From Oceanobacillus alkalisoli (lineage in GTDB: Bacteria > Bacillota > Bacilli > Bacillales > Amphibacillaceae): 64,000 nucleotides of DNA. Location: positions 173,086-237,085 of the forward strand of contig NZ_JAKGBW010000005.1 of NCBI RefSeq assembly GCF_021556485.1, read 5' to 3'. This document shows positions 1-8,130 of this stretch, piece by piece. Each line of letters opens with the position of its first letter. The stretch's first letter is position 1. Both the position numbers and the translations under genes were made by a program. Under the pieces are notes generated by a model. It did no database searches, had not been told where the DNA came from, and worked only from the letters and a program-made list of their open reading frames with translations.

Positions 1-763
1 TTTGCCCAACGGCACCGGCTGCAACGGTAAAGCGTCCATTGTCAAGGGCTGACATGGCAATCTTAAAGCCTTCTCCTTCTTCACCAAGCAGGTTTTCTTT
101 CGGTACCTTCACGTTATCGAAAAAGATTTCCCCAGTATTCCCAGAACGGATACCATGTTTCCCTTTAATTGCTTTAGAGGAAAAACCATCCCACTCCCGC
201 TCCACGATAAAAGCGGAAATTCCTTTATGTTTTTCTGACCTATCACCAGTATAGGCAAACACTAAAAAGTTGTCTGCGAGATCACAAAGGGAAATCCATG
301 TCTTTTGACCGTTTAAAATATAATGGTCTCCATCTTTAACAGCGCTCGTTTCTAAAGCTGCAACATCCGAACCAGCAGCTGGTTCCGTGAGACCGAATGC
401 GCCGATTTTTTCCCCCTTTGCTTGTGGAACGAGATATTTCTGCTTTTGTTCTTCTGTCCCCCATTGCAGCAACGTCATGCTATTTAATCCAGTATGGACG
501 GAAACGGCTGTCCGAAATGCCGTATCGCCGCGCTCAAGTTCTTCACAGACAATCGCAAGAGAATTGTAATCCATGCCGCTACCGCCATATTCCTCTGGGA
601 TACATACCCCCATGAGACCGAGTTCGGAAATTTTGTCAATTATACGTGGATCAAATTGTCCTGTGCGGTCCCAATCGGCAATATACGGCATGATTTCTTT
701 ATCGGTAAAATCTCTAACTGTTTTACGTAGCATATTTTGTTCTTCCGTGAATTCAAAGTTCAT
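1..763 (-). CDS. acyl-CoA dehydrogenase, N-terminal 254 residues (runs off the left edge)
   Basis: Flavin-dependent oxidation of an acyl-CoA to the 2-enoyl-CoA. The reading frame opens at an ATG (761-763) behind a GGGAGA ribosome site and stays open to the window edge, so the C-terminal third, including the catalytic base, is missing. Visible landmarks are an N-terminal helical domain starting MNFEFTEEQ, the PEEYGGSG segment, the FAD/substrate signature GLTEPAAGSD and the IRSGNTGEIFFDNVKVP beta-domain. The gene lies 17 bp downstream of a CoA-transferase gene on the same strand, so the acyl-CoA made there is probably its substrate. Glutaryl-CoA-like or short-chain substrates are possible but cannot be settled from this part. 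Confidence 0.93.
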   Translation of the reverse strand, partial: MNFEFTEEQNMLRKTVRDFTDKEIMPYIADWDRTGQFDPRIIDKISELGLMGVCIPEEYGGSGMDYNSLAIVCEELERGDTAFRTAVSVHTGLNSMTLLQWGTEEQKQKYLVPQAKGEKIGAFGLTEPAAGSDVAALETSAVKDGDHYILNGQKTWISLCDLADNFLVFAYTGDRSEKHKGISAFIVEREWDGFSSKAIKGKHGIRSGNTGEIFFDNVKVPKENLLGEEGEGFKIAMSALDNGRFTVAAGAVGQ

Positions 764-780
764 CTGATCATCTCCCAGAT

Positions 781-1923
781 TTAGTTTTTTGTTTTTTGAT
801 TCATGAATTCCTCATTATGCTCCCCAACGTTAGGCGGGTGGTGACGGTATGTTACGGGAGTTCTCGATAATTTGAGTGGACTGCCAATCATTTTAATATG
901 TCCGGCAGTCGGATGTTCGGTACTGATAAACATTTCTCGAGCAAGGAGCTGCGGGTCTTTCGTTACCTCTTCTAAATTTTGTATCGGTCCGCATGGAATA
1001 TTACTTTCATTACAACGCTTTTGCCAATAGGCAGTCGAATTCTTTGTAAATACTTCTTGTAATAAAGGAACCAACTGCTCGCGGTTCTCTACGCGGTCGG
1101 GATTCGTTAAAAATTTCTCATCTGTTGCTAATTCGGGCTTTTCCAGAACACTGCATAATGCCTTGTATTGGTTGTCATTCCCAACCGCAATAACAATTTC
1201 ACCGTCAGCTGTTTTAAATGTCTGGTAAGGTACAATGTTTGCATGATGATTCCCTAAATCCTCAGGAATTTTCCCTGACATTAAATAGTTACTTCCGATA
1301 TTAACGAGTGAACTTACCGCACTGTCATATAAGGAAATATCGAGTTTTTGTCCCTTTCCTGACGTATTTCTTTCCAGCAGGGCAGCTTGGATGCCAACAC
1401 ACGCATATAGCCCGGTTAATACATCTGTAATGGCGACACCGAGCTTTTGTGGTCCAGAAGTTTTATCACCGGTAATACTCATCAATCCGCTCATTGCTTG
1501 CACGATAAAATCATAGCCGGGCATCGCTTTATTTGGTCCTGTTTCGCCAAAACCGGTGATGGAGCAGAAGACAATTCCAGGATTTAAGTTTGAAACGGTT
1601 TCAAACCCGAGTCCAAGTCTTTCCATCGTGCCAGTTTTGAAGTTGTTGATCATGACATCACTTTCTTTTACTAATTTCTTAATGAAGCTGATTCCTTCCT
1701 CCGTCTTTAAATCGACCGTAATACTTTTCTTGTTCCGATTCGCACTTAGGTAATAAGCGCTCACACCTTCTTGGAAGGGGGGACCCCATTTACGGGTATC
1801 ATCACTCCCGCCGGGTGCTTCGACTTTAATCACTTCTGCACCGAGGTCACCTAGAATCATCGTGCAATAAGGACCGGCGAGTACCCGGGACAGATCTAGA
1901 ACTTTAAAATTGGAAAGAGCCAT
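781..1923 (-). CDS. class III (CaiB/BaiF) CoA-transferase
   Basis: Moves CoA from a donor thioester to a carboxylic acid. The protein is about 380 residues, the usual family length. It opens with the signature LDLSRVLAGPYCTMILGDLGAEVIKVE, and Asp167 (in GVAITDVLTGLY) sits where the family's catalytic aspartate lies. The start is set at the ATG of MALSNF because AAAGGAGG lies 7 nt before it; an in-frame ATG 18 nt upstream contains that ribosome site and cannot be used. The gene is transcribed with the acyl-CoA dehydrogenase that follows. It has its own promoter and a structured leader, separate from the upstream permease. The acid substrate is unknown; a dicarboxylate such as glutarate is one guess. 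Confidence 0.92.
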   Translation of the reverse strand: MALSNFKVLDLSRVLAGPYCTMILGDLGAEVIKVEAPGGSDDTRKWGPPFQEGVSAYYLSANRNKKSITVDLKTEEGISFIKKLVKESDVMINNFKTGTMERLGLGFETVSNLNPGIVFCSITGFGETGPNKAMPGYDFIVQAMSGLMSITGDKTSGPQKLGVAITDVLTGLYACVGIQAALLERNTSGKGQKLDISLYDSAVSSLVNIGSNYLMSGKIPEDLGNHHANIVPYQTFKTADGEIVIAVGNDNQYKALCSVLEKPELATDEKFLTNPDRVENREQLVPLLQEVFTKNSTAYWQKRCNESNIPCGPIQNLEEVTKDPQLLAREMFISTEHPTAGHIKMIGSPLKLSRTPVTYRHHPPNVGEHNEEFMNQKTKN

Positions 1924-1950
1924 GGATGAACCTCCTTTCAAATGTATTAA

Positions 1951-2005
1951 AAAAGCCAGCTCAAATGATATACAGCATCCTGTAAATCAATTTGAACTGG
2001 CTTTT
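1951..2005 (-). terminator. leader hairpin with T-run before the CoA-transferase gene
   Basis: The arms AAAAGCCAGCTCAAAT (1951-1966) and its near-perfect complement (1990-2005, 15 of 16 pairs) form a stem with a 23-nt loop, and on the minus strand a T-run follows the stem. It ends 27 nt before the start codon and lies downstream of a good promoter, so it could act as an attenuator. It could also simply terminate readthrough from the permease gene. Confidence 0.7.
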
Positions 2006-2123
2006 GACTGTTGGAACAATCCTTGGAGGGACTGTAAACAGATTAGGCAGTTTTACTATTTTAATTGTTAGATTGATCATGTGGCACGAGTGTGGATGCG
2101 CCTTAACACGATTCATTATTCTT

Positions 2124-2152
2124 ATTATAATATATTCTAAAATTTTTGTAAA
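2124..2152 (-). promoter_or_regulatory. sigma-A promoter for the CoA-transferase operon
   Basis: Read on the minus strand, TTTACA (2147-2152) and TATAAT (2124-2129) are separated by exactly 17 nt. Transcription would start near 2117 and give a leader of about 190 nt. A short stem GGCGC/GTGCC lies early in that leader and the terminator-like hairpin lies near its end. Confidence 0.75.
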
Positions 2153-2158
2153 CAATGA

Positions 2159-3565
2159 TTAAGCAATACGGTCAATTTCTTTTTTCATATGTTCCTCCGC
2201 GTTTTCTTTCCCGTATTTCCGCATCGAATAGTTATAAAAAACAGTTCCAATTAAAAACCAAAATCCGATAATAATCCATTCCGGAATGCCTAAAGCAGAT
2301 GGCATGCCCGGTAAATATAAAGTGGCGATTCCAAAAGCAAGAATGGTTGCAATCCAGCCAATTACCGATCCGCCGCGAAGTTTGAATGGGCGCTCCATTT
2401 CCGGTGCCTTTTTTCGTAGGATGACAAAGGAAAGGGCGACCATAGACCAACCGATCACAAGTCCGATTCCCCCAGCATCGACAAACCAGACAAGGGCAGG
2501 GCGACCGAGCAGTGGCGCCATCGTGGACAGAAGTGCGATCAAAATAATTGCTTTATGCGGGGTTCGGTATTTAGGGTGTAACTCGCCTAGGAACTTTGGT
2601 AACATGCCGGCTTTTGCAAGGGCATAAATTGCTCTACTGCCACCAACGTAAAATCCTAACCAGCTTGTCAAAATCCCACCGATTCCACCTAAAACAAGAA
2701 TGTTAGCCATTAATTGACTTCCGCCAAAAGCATTCCCCATTGCATCCGCAGTTGCTAAATTTGTTGCTGCGAGTTCTGAGGGTGTCATCACGCGAGATAC
2801 GCCGAATATAATGGCAACATACCAGATGACGGCTAAAATAACAGAAAAAATGAGCAGTTGTCCGATTCGCTTTTTAGGTAGATTTATTTCTTCTGCAGCC
2901 TGCGGGATAACGTCAAACCCTACAAACATAAATGGCGTCATCACAACGACAGTCAGCAATCCGGCAAATCCATTTTGAAAGAATGGCTCCATTGTTGCAG
3001 TGGTACCAGTAACGCTACTACCTGTAATGAGTAATATACCAGCGATAATAATTAATAATGTCAGGATAATATTGATGAAAGAAGTTAATTTAATTCCACG
3101 ATAGTTTACCCAAGCGATGAAAATTGAACCGATCATCCCTGTACCAGCCCAAGTGATTGTTACATCCCAACCTTGGATAGTGTATAAATAGCCTTGACTA
3201 AAGTTCGGAATTAAATATTCGAATACGGTCGGTAAGGCAACAGCTTCGAATGCGACAACAGATACATAGCCAAAAATGATAGCCCATGTTGTAACAAAGG
3301 ACATAACCCGCCCCATGGCTTTATACGTATAGACAAATTCACCACCAACGAGCGGCATCGCAGCAGCGAGTTCCGCATAAGTAAGACCTACGAAGATTAC
3401 CATGATCCCACCGATAACAAAAGCTAAAATTGCTCCTAATGACCCAGCTTCATTAATCCAAATCCCTGTCGTGACAACCCAGCCCCAGCCAATCATAGCG
3501 CCAAAAGCAAGTGCCAATACGTCTTTATTGCCTAACAGTTTTAGTAGCTTTTGATCTGAATCCAT
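2159..3565 (-). CDS. APC-family amino-acid permease
   Basis: Cytoplasmic-membrane amino-acid uptake, 468 residues with about 12 hydrophobic segments. The first carries the APC-type glycine motif GAMIGWGWVV, and EEINLPKKRIG is the usual cytoplasmic loop. The start ATG follows AAGGAGGG at 5 nt. The gene lies 75 bp downstream of a class III aminotransferase on the same strand, so the permease probably imports the amine that the aminotransferase deaminates. Substrate class (GABA, beta-alanine, 5-aminovalerate or polyamine) cannot be read from the sequence. Confidence 0.9.
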   Translation of the reverse strand: MDSDQKLLKLLGNKDVLALAFGAMIGWGWVVTTGIWINEAGSLGAILAFVIGGIMVIFVGLTYAELAAAMPLVGGEFVYTYKAMGRVMSFVTTWAIIFGYVSVVAFEAVALPTVFEYLIPNFSQGYLYTIQGWDVTITWAGTGMIGSIFIAWVNYRGIKLTSFINIILTLLIIIAGILLITGSSVTGTTATMEPFFQNGFAGLLTVVVMTPFMFVGFDVIPQAAEEINLPKKRIGQLLIFSVILAVIWYVAIIFGVSRVMTPSELAATNLATADAMGNAFGGSQLMANILVLGGIGGILTSWLGFYVGGSRAIYALAKAGMLPKFLGELHPKYRTPHKAIILIALLSTMAPLLGRPALVWFVDAGGIGLVIGWSMVALSFVILRKKAPEMERPFKLRGGSVIGWIATILAFGIATLYLPGMPSALGIPEWIIIGFWFLIGTVFYNYSMRKYGKENAEEHMKKEIDRIA

Positions 3566-3598
3566 TTAAGCCCTCCTTGCTGGAATTTGGAATGGAGA

Positions 3599-3628
3599 GT
3601 GGGATTCATTGTAAGGATGGAATCCCAC
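3599..3628 (-). other. intercistronic hairpin between aminotransferase and permease genes
   Basis: GTGGGATTC (3599-3607) and GAATCCCAC (3620-3628) form a perfect 9-bp stem with a 12-nt loop. There is no T-run on either side, so it looks like an mRNA processing or stability element within the operon and not a terminator. Confidence 0.45.
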
Positions 3629-3640
3629 CTGTGAAAAAGT

Positions 3641-4993
3641 TTATTTTAAAACAGCAGATAATCCCTTTCTCACTTCTTGTATCGCATCATGCAGTTTCCC
3701 GATCATTGTCTCAATTTGTTGTTCATTTATAATGAGAGGCGGACAGAAACAGATAATATCGGTTCCTTCATATGTTACCGCTCGGCAGATCACACCGCGC
3801 TGATGCAGTGCTTCGATTACTTTCGGAGCTACTTGCAAATCACTTGCAAACCGCTTATTTGTGGCAGGATCTTCCACAAGCTCCACGGCACCAAGTAAGC
3901 CAACAGCACGAACATCTCCAACAATGTCGAGTTCTTCTTTTAGCTTTTTAAAACCATTAAGCATTACTTCTCCCATTTTCCGTGCGTTCTCTAGCAGTCC
4001 TTCATTTTCCATGATTTCAATATTTTTTAGACCAACAGCAGTCGCAGTAGGGTGGCCACTATACGTGTAACCATGGAAAAGAGTACCAGCAGACTTTTCT
4101 TTTAATACATTATGGATTTGATCAGAGACAATAACGCCACCAAGCTGGATATACCCGCTTGTAACCCCTTTTGCAAAGGAAATAATGTCAGGAGTAACGC
4201 AATAATGTTCAACACCAAACCACTTTCCAGTTCGTCCAAATCCAGTGATTACTTCATCTGCAATATACAAAATTCCATATTCGTCACAAAGGTTCCGGAC
4301 TTCTTGCAAGTAGCCTTCTGGTGGCACGAGCACACCGCCGGCTCCTTGAATCGGTTCTGCAATAAAGGCGGCGACTGTTTCAGGACCTTCACTTTCAATA
4401 ACGGACCGGAGTGAGGAAAGGGCTTTATCTTTGCCATTGCCATATGGATTATCTGCATGATAAATATCTGTCATCATTTTCCCTGCCATATTCCAAAATT
4501 CAGGAATCCCTGTAGCGCTTGTCGAGGCAGCAGCAACGCCATGATAGGCTCGGTTGATTCCAATAATTTTCCGTCTCTCCGGTTTATCCTGAACGCGCCA
4601 ATAATGTCTTGCGAGTTTTATTGCTGTATCATTTGATTCTGAGCCACCGGATGTAAAGAATACTGCGTTTAATCCTTCGGGAGCAAGAGAGCTGATTTTT
4701 TCAGCAAGTACTATCGCTGGCTCATGGCTGAAAGTAGAAAAAGTTGAACTAAAAGCTAACTTTTTCATTTGTTCTGCGGCCGCGGTAGCGAGTTCATCTC
4801 TTCCGTGTCCCACATTCACATTCCATAGAGATGACATCGCATCGATGTAAACGTTATCATTTTTATCCGTCAGATAAATACCATCTCCTTTCTCAACAAT
4901 CATTTTCGCTCCGTCTTTCTGCTGTTGCTGAATCGATGAAGTTGGATGGATGAAATGCCTCTTGTCTAACTCAATTAATTTTTCTTGATCCAT
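3641..4993 (-). CDS. class III PLP aminotransferase (omega-amino acid type)
   Basis: Transfers an amino group from an omega-amino acid or amine to a keto acid using PLP. The 450-residue protein has the family marks: SGGSESNDTAIKLAR (phosphate-binding), YHG near 150, IADEVITGFGRTG with Asp246, and Lys275 in ISFAKGVTSGY as the Schiff-base lysine. The ATG at 4993 is preferred because GGAGG lies 7 nt upstream; a GTG two codons earlier almost touches that site. The gene is first in its transcript, ahead of the permease, and has a strong promoter and a long leader. Family members act on beta-alanine, taurine, putrescine, GABA or 5-aminovalerate, and the exact substrate is not determined. Confidence 0.92.
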   Translation of the reverse strand: MDQEKLIELDKRHFIHPTSSIQQQQKDGAKMIVEKGDGIYLTDKNDNVYIDAMSSLWNVNVGHGRDELATAAAEQMKKLAFSSTFSTFSHEPAIVLAEKISSLAPEGLNAVFFTSGGSESNDTAIKLARHYWRVQDKPERRKIIGINRAYHGVAAASTSATGIPEFWNMAGKMMTDIYHADNPYGNGKDKALSSLRSVIESEGPETVAAFIAEPIQGAGGVLVPPEGYLQEVRNLCDEYGILYIADEVITGFGRTGKWFGVEHYCVTPDIISFAKGVTSGYIQLGGVIVSDQIHNVLKEKSAGTLFHGYTYSGHPTATAVGLKNIEIMENEGLLENARKMGEVMLNGFKKLKEELDIVGDVRAVGLLGAVELVEDPATNKRFASDLQVAPKVIEALHQRGVICRAVTYEGTDIICFCPPLIINEQQIETMIGKLHDAIQEVRKGLSAVLK

Positions 4994-5026
4994 ATTCACG
5001 CCTCCTTAAAATGATGGAAAATATAA

Positions 5027-5095
5027 AAAACCAGCAATACTGCGAAAGGCATAGGAAAGAAATCTCCCATACATCTGCACAATATAACTGGTTTT
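5027..5095 (-). terminator. leader hairpin before the aminotransferase gene
   Basis: The outer arms AAAACCAG (5027-5034) and CTGGTTTT (5088-5095) enclose a long interrupted stem, with an inner pairing of ATAGGA (5051-5056) with TCCCAT (5064-5069). On the minus strand the stem is followed by TTTTTTATATTTT, so it looks like an intrinsic terminator inside the 5' leader. The outer part resembles the hairpin before the CoA-transferase gene. Five UAG triplets precede it at irregular spacing. Confidence 0.6.
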
Positions 5096-5166
5096 ATCTA
5101 ATGAGTTGCCCTATTTATGCAATAGAGTCGATTAGACTAAGCAGCTAATAATATTCTATTATTTTT

Positions 5167-5195
5167 AATTTAACGAATATTGAATTGCTTGTCAA
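5167..5195 (-). promoter_or_regulatory. sigma-A promoter for the aminotransferase-permease transcript
   Basis: On the minus strand TTGACA (5190-5195) and TAAATT (5167-5172) are 17 nt apart. A start near 5160 gives a leader of about 165 nt that contains the hairpin at 5027-5095. Confidence 0.65.
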
Positions 5196-5250
5196 GAAAA
5201 AGTTATTTTAATATAAGTGCTTCATTTTTGGATGATAATCTAAAAAAACA

Positions 5251-5278
5251 TTGCTTTCTAATAATTGTTTGTTATAAT
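5251..5278 (+). promoter_or_regulatory. sigma-A promoter for the 5.3-kb acyl-CoA cluster
   Basis: TTGCTT (5251-5256), 16 nt, TATAAT (5273-5278), with TG one base before the -10 box (extended -10). The start would fall near 5285, about 65 nt before the first gene, and just ahead of the ATACTATCCGGT motif. Confidence 0.65.
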
Positions 5279-5297
5279 AATACCAAAGATTCAAAAA

Positions 5298-5309
5298 ATA
5301 CTATCCGGT
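5298..5309 (+). promoter_or_regulatory. candidate TetR operator (copy 1)
   Basis: ATACTATCCGGT lies just downstream of the predicted start site of the acyl-CoA dehydrogenase gene. The same 12 bases occur in inverse orientation at 8050-8061, directly after the TetR gene. The flanks make an imperfect palindrome (CTATCCGGTAG). The link to the TetR protein is inference. Confidence 0.4.
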
Positions 5310-5349
5310 AGGTTAGTTGTTAGAATAAAATATGAGGAGGAATAAAAAA

Positions 5350-6576
5350 ATGGAATTTACCTACACAGAAAAAGTAGTTAAATTGCAGAAAAAGCTTAAT
5401 GACTTCATGGAGAAGTATGTCTATCCCAACGAGAAGGTTTACAAGGAGCAGTTAAATCAACAGGAAACTAGATGGTCCACTGTACCTCCAATTATGGAAG
5501 AATTGAAAGAGAAAGCGAAGGCAGAAGGATTATGGAATTTGTTTTTACCGGAAAGTGAATATGGTGCAGGATTAACAAATCTCGAGTATGCTCCGCTTTG
5601 TGAAATAATGGGAAGATCCATGATAGGTCCTGAAGTATTTAATTGCAGTGCACCCGATACCGGTAATATGGAAGTATTAGTACGTTATGGTTCAGAACAA
5701 CAAAAAAAGCAATGGCTTGAGCCCCTTCTTGAAGGTGAAATTCGTTCATGCTTCTCGATGACAGAGCCCGATGTTGCTTCGAGTGATGCAACGAATATCG
5801 AAACGAGTATTATAAGGGATGGTGACGAATATGTTATTAATGGACGTAAATGGTGGACGTCCGGTGCTGGAGATCCTCGTTGTAAAATTTCAATCGTCAT
5901 GGGAAAAAATGATCCAAAGGCAGAGAAGTATGAACAACAATCTATGATTCTTGTTCCGTTAGATACAAAAGGCGTTAAGATTGAGCGCATGCTTCCAGTT
6001 TTTGGTTATGATGATGCGCCCCATGGTCATGCAGAAATTGTTTATGATAACGTAAGAGTTCCAGCAGAGAATATGCTTTGGGACGAAGGCAAAGGGTTTG
6101 CTATCGCTCAAGGACGTTTAGGCCCTGGAAGAATTCATCATTGCATGCGTTTAATTGGAGCTGCGGAACGTGCACTTGAAGATCTGTGTAAGCGCGCTCA
6201 ACACCGGGAAGCTTTTGGTAAGAAAATTGCTGAGCAAGGTGTTGTTCAGGAATGGATTGCAGATTCCCGTATTGAAATTGAGCAAGCACGTTTACTAACT
6301 CTAAAAGCCGCATACATGATGGATACGGTAGGAAATAAAGAAGCAAAAGCTGAAATTGCGATGATTAAAGTTGTTGCGCCAAGTATGGCACTTAGAGTCA
6401 TTGATCGAGCCATTCAAGCACATGGTGGTGCAGGGGTTAGTGAAGATTTTACCTTAGCAAACCATTGGGCAAATTCGCGAACACTTAGACTTGCGGATGG
6501 ACCAGATGAGGTGCACCGCCGCCAACTTGCTAGATTAGAACTTAAAAAGCATAAGCTAGCTCAGGAGGTATATTAA
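5350..6576 (+). CDS. ACAD10/11-type acyl-CoA dehydrogenase (LvaC-like)
   Basis: The 408-residue flavoprotein belongs to the ACAD10/11 branch of the acyl-CoA dehydrogenases. The marks are [16 protein letters not shown] in the FAD region, [34 protein letters not shown] and the C-terminal ADGPDEVH. In ordinary members the last region reads YEGT with the catalytic Glu; here Asp383 falls at that place. Family knowledge: this branch, with its APH-like kinase, removes phosphate from 4-phosphoacyl-CoA and yields 3-hydroxyacyl-CoA. The start is the ATG 9 nt after GAGGAGG; an ATG at 5332 overlaps that site. It is first in the cluster and the kinase is the fourth gene. A plain dehydrogenase role cannot be excluded. 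Confidence 0.9.
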   Translation: MEFTYTEKVVKLQKKLNDFMEKYVYPNEKVYKEQLNQQETRWSTVPPIMEELKEKAKAEGLWNLFLPESEYGAGLTNLEYAPLCEIMGRSMIGPEVFNCSAPDTGNMEVLVRYGSEQQKKQWLEPLLEGEIRSCFSMTEPDVASSDATNIETSIIRDGDEYVINGRKWWTSGAGDPRCKISIVMGKNDPKAEKYEQQSMILVPLDTKGVKIERMLPVFGYDDAPHGHAEIVYDNVRVPAENMLWDEGKGFAIAQGRLGPGRIHHCMRLIGAAERALEDLCKRAQHREAFGKKIAEQGVVQEWIADSRIEIEQARLLTLKAAYMMDTVGNKEAKAEIAMIKVVAPSMALRVIDRAIQAHGGAGVSEDFTLANHWANSRTLRLADGPDEVHRRQLARLELKKHKLAQEVY

Positions 6577-6577
6577 A

Positions 6578-7354
6578 GTGACTGTATTCGATTTGTTTCG
6601 ATTAGAAGGAAAAACAGCAATTATTACTGGTGGTGGACGTGGATTGGGGGCACAAATGGCACAGGCTTTTGCAGAAGCAGGAGCAAATGTTGTTGTTTGT
6701 TCCCGGAAATTGGAGTCCTGTAAAGAAACAAGTGAGGAACTAAAGAAGTTAGGAGTCGATTCGTTAGCATTTAGTTGTGATGTAACGAACCATGACGATA
6801 TAAAGAGGGTTGTTAAAGAAACGGTAGAACATTTCGGGTCCATTGATATTTTAGTGAATAACAGCGGAGCTACATGGGGTGCATCAGTTGTTGATATGCC
6901 AATAGAGGCATGGCATAAGGTGATAGATGTGAATATTACTGGAACTTATCTCATGAGTTTAGAAGTTGGAAAGGTAATGATAGACCAAAATAAAGGGAAA
7001 ATTATCAATATCGCTTCGATCGCCGGTTTTGGCGGTACAAACCCTGAAGTAATGGATACGATAGGATATAATACGAGCAAAGGTGCTGTTATAACGTTTA
7101 CAAAAGATTTGGCAGTAAAATGGGGAAAACATAATATAAATGTAAATGCGATCGCCCCAGGTTTTTTTCCAACAAAAATGGCACGGGGATTATTAGAAAA
7201 AGGCGGAGACGAAATTTTACAAGGAACACCCTTGAATCGATTTGGGAATGACCAAGATTTGAAAGGAGCTGCATTATTTCTCGCGTCAAAAGCATCGGAC
7301 TTTGTAACAGGTGATATTTTAACTGTTGATGGCGGATCTCACGCTTTTGCTTAG
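6578..7354 (+). CDS. SDR-family oxidoreductase
   Basis: NAD(P)-dependent oxidoreductase of 258 residues. The cofactor motif TGGGRGLG is at 18-25, followed by NNSG and the catalytic YNTSK (Tyr and Lys four apart), and the C-terminus is VTGDILTVDGG. It starts with GTG, 9 nt after AGGAGG, one base past the stop of the preceding dehydrogenase, so the two are translated together. In an Lva-like pathway an SDR would oxidise a keto or hydroxy group of the substrate or of the 3-hydroxyacyl-CoA product. The family alone does not show which. Confidence 0.92.
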   Translation: MTVFDLFRLEGKTAIITGGGRGLGAQMAQAFAEAGANVVVCSRKLESCKETSEELKKLGVDSLAFSCDVTNHDDIKRVVKETVEHFGSIDILVNNSGATWGASVVDMPIEAWHKVIDVNITGTYLMSLEVGKVMIDQNKGKIINIASIAGFGGTNPEVMDTIGYNTSKGAVITFTKDLAVKWGKHNINVNAIAPGFFPTKMARGLLEKGGDEILQGTPLNRFGNDQDLKGAALFLASKASDFVTGDILTVDGGSHAFA

Positions 7355-7419
7355 TGAAATATTACAGACCTTGTGGTAAGTTAAGAGTAACAAAATTATA
7401 AACTTGCGAGGTCAGACAA

Positions 7420-7983
7420 ATGAAAAGTGAAATTGTAAAACAAAGTATTTTATTATTTGAAAAAAAGGGCTTTAGTACCACTTCCATTCAAGATATAGTG
7501 GATGAACTAGATGTTACAAAAGGTACATTTTATTACTACTATTCTAGTAAAGAGCAATTATTAATGGATATTCATGAGGAATATATAACAAAATTATTAG
7601 AAGCTCAGTATGAAATTATAAACAGAAGTTACACATCATATAAAGACCAATTAATTGAAATTATTCGTTTAATAATTACAGACATTGTTGAAAATGGTTC
7701 AAGTGCTCGTGTCTTTTTCCGTGAGATGCGACATTTATCCGAAAAGCACATTAAAATAATCAAAGAGAAGCGTAAACAATTCCGCTTAAATATTGAAAGT
7801 ATTGTTGAGGAAGGAATTAAACATGGGGAAATTAGAGATGATTTACGTCCAGATATGATTTCATTTGGAATAGTTGGGATAACAAACTGGAGTTATAATT
7901 GGTATAAAACAGAAGGTGAAGTAACGCCAGAACAATTGGTATCCATTTATTCTAAAATGATACTAACTGGTATAGAAAAGTAG
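7420..7983 (+). CDS. TetR/AcrR-family transcriptional regulator
   Basis: The 187-residue protein has an N-terminal helix-turn-helix (FEKKGFSTTSIQDIVDELDVTKGTFYYYYSSKEQL) and a C-terminal ligand domain typical of acyl-CoA-responsive repressors. The ribosome site is GAGG. It sits inside the cluster between the SDR and the kinase, 65 bp after the SDR with no terminator between. A 12-bp motif shared by 5298-5309 and 8050-8061 flanks the first three genes and may be its operator. The ligand is unknown; an acyl-CoA intermediate is likely from family habit. Confidence 0.9.
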   Translation: MKSEIVKQSILLFEKKGFSTTSIQDIVDELDVTKGTFYYYYSSKEQLLMDIHEEYITKLLEAQYEIINRSYTSYKDQLIEIIRLIITDIVENGSSARVFFREMRHLSEKHIKIIKEKRKQFRLNIESIVEEGIKHGEIRDDLRPDMISFGIVGITNWSYNWYKTEGEVTPEQLVSIYSKMILTGIEK

Positions 7984-8049
7984 TATTGTAACTTTGGCTC
8001 TACAAATTTCATTTTTACTATTTACTAATAGAATATGCTTTGCATGCTG

Positions 8050-8061
8050 ACCGGATAGTAT
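8050..8061 (+). promoter_or_regulatory. candidate TetR operator (copy 2)
   Basis: ACCGGATAGTAT is the exact reverse complement of the motif at 5298-5309. It lies in the 147-bp gap between the TetR gene and the kinase gene, about 70 nt before the kinase start. No clear sigma-A promoter could be placed here. Confidence 0.4.
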
Positions 8062-8130
8062 GCAAACGAAAGTCCCGACATATTGCTAAGAAGCTGCATA
8101 ATGAGCAGTGTCGTGAGAGGAGATAGATAG

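Noticed and set aside
1999-2022. BglG/LicT-type antiterminator target in the CoA-transferase leader
   Set aside because: GGATTGTT and CAAAAGCC are suggestive and overlap the terminator arm, but the spacing is short, the pairing core is incomplete and no PRD-type regulator is present; kept only as a remark under the leader finding.
1961-2155. 64-codon frame on the minus strand in the CoA-transferase leader
   Set aside because: It covers the promoter and the hairpin, has no ribosome site and resembles no protein; the region is better explained as a regulatory leader.
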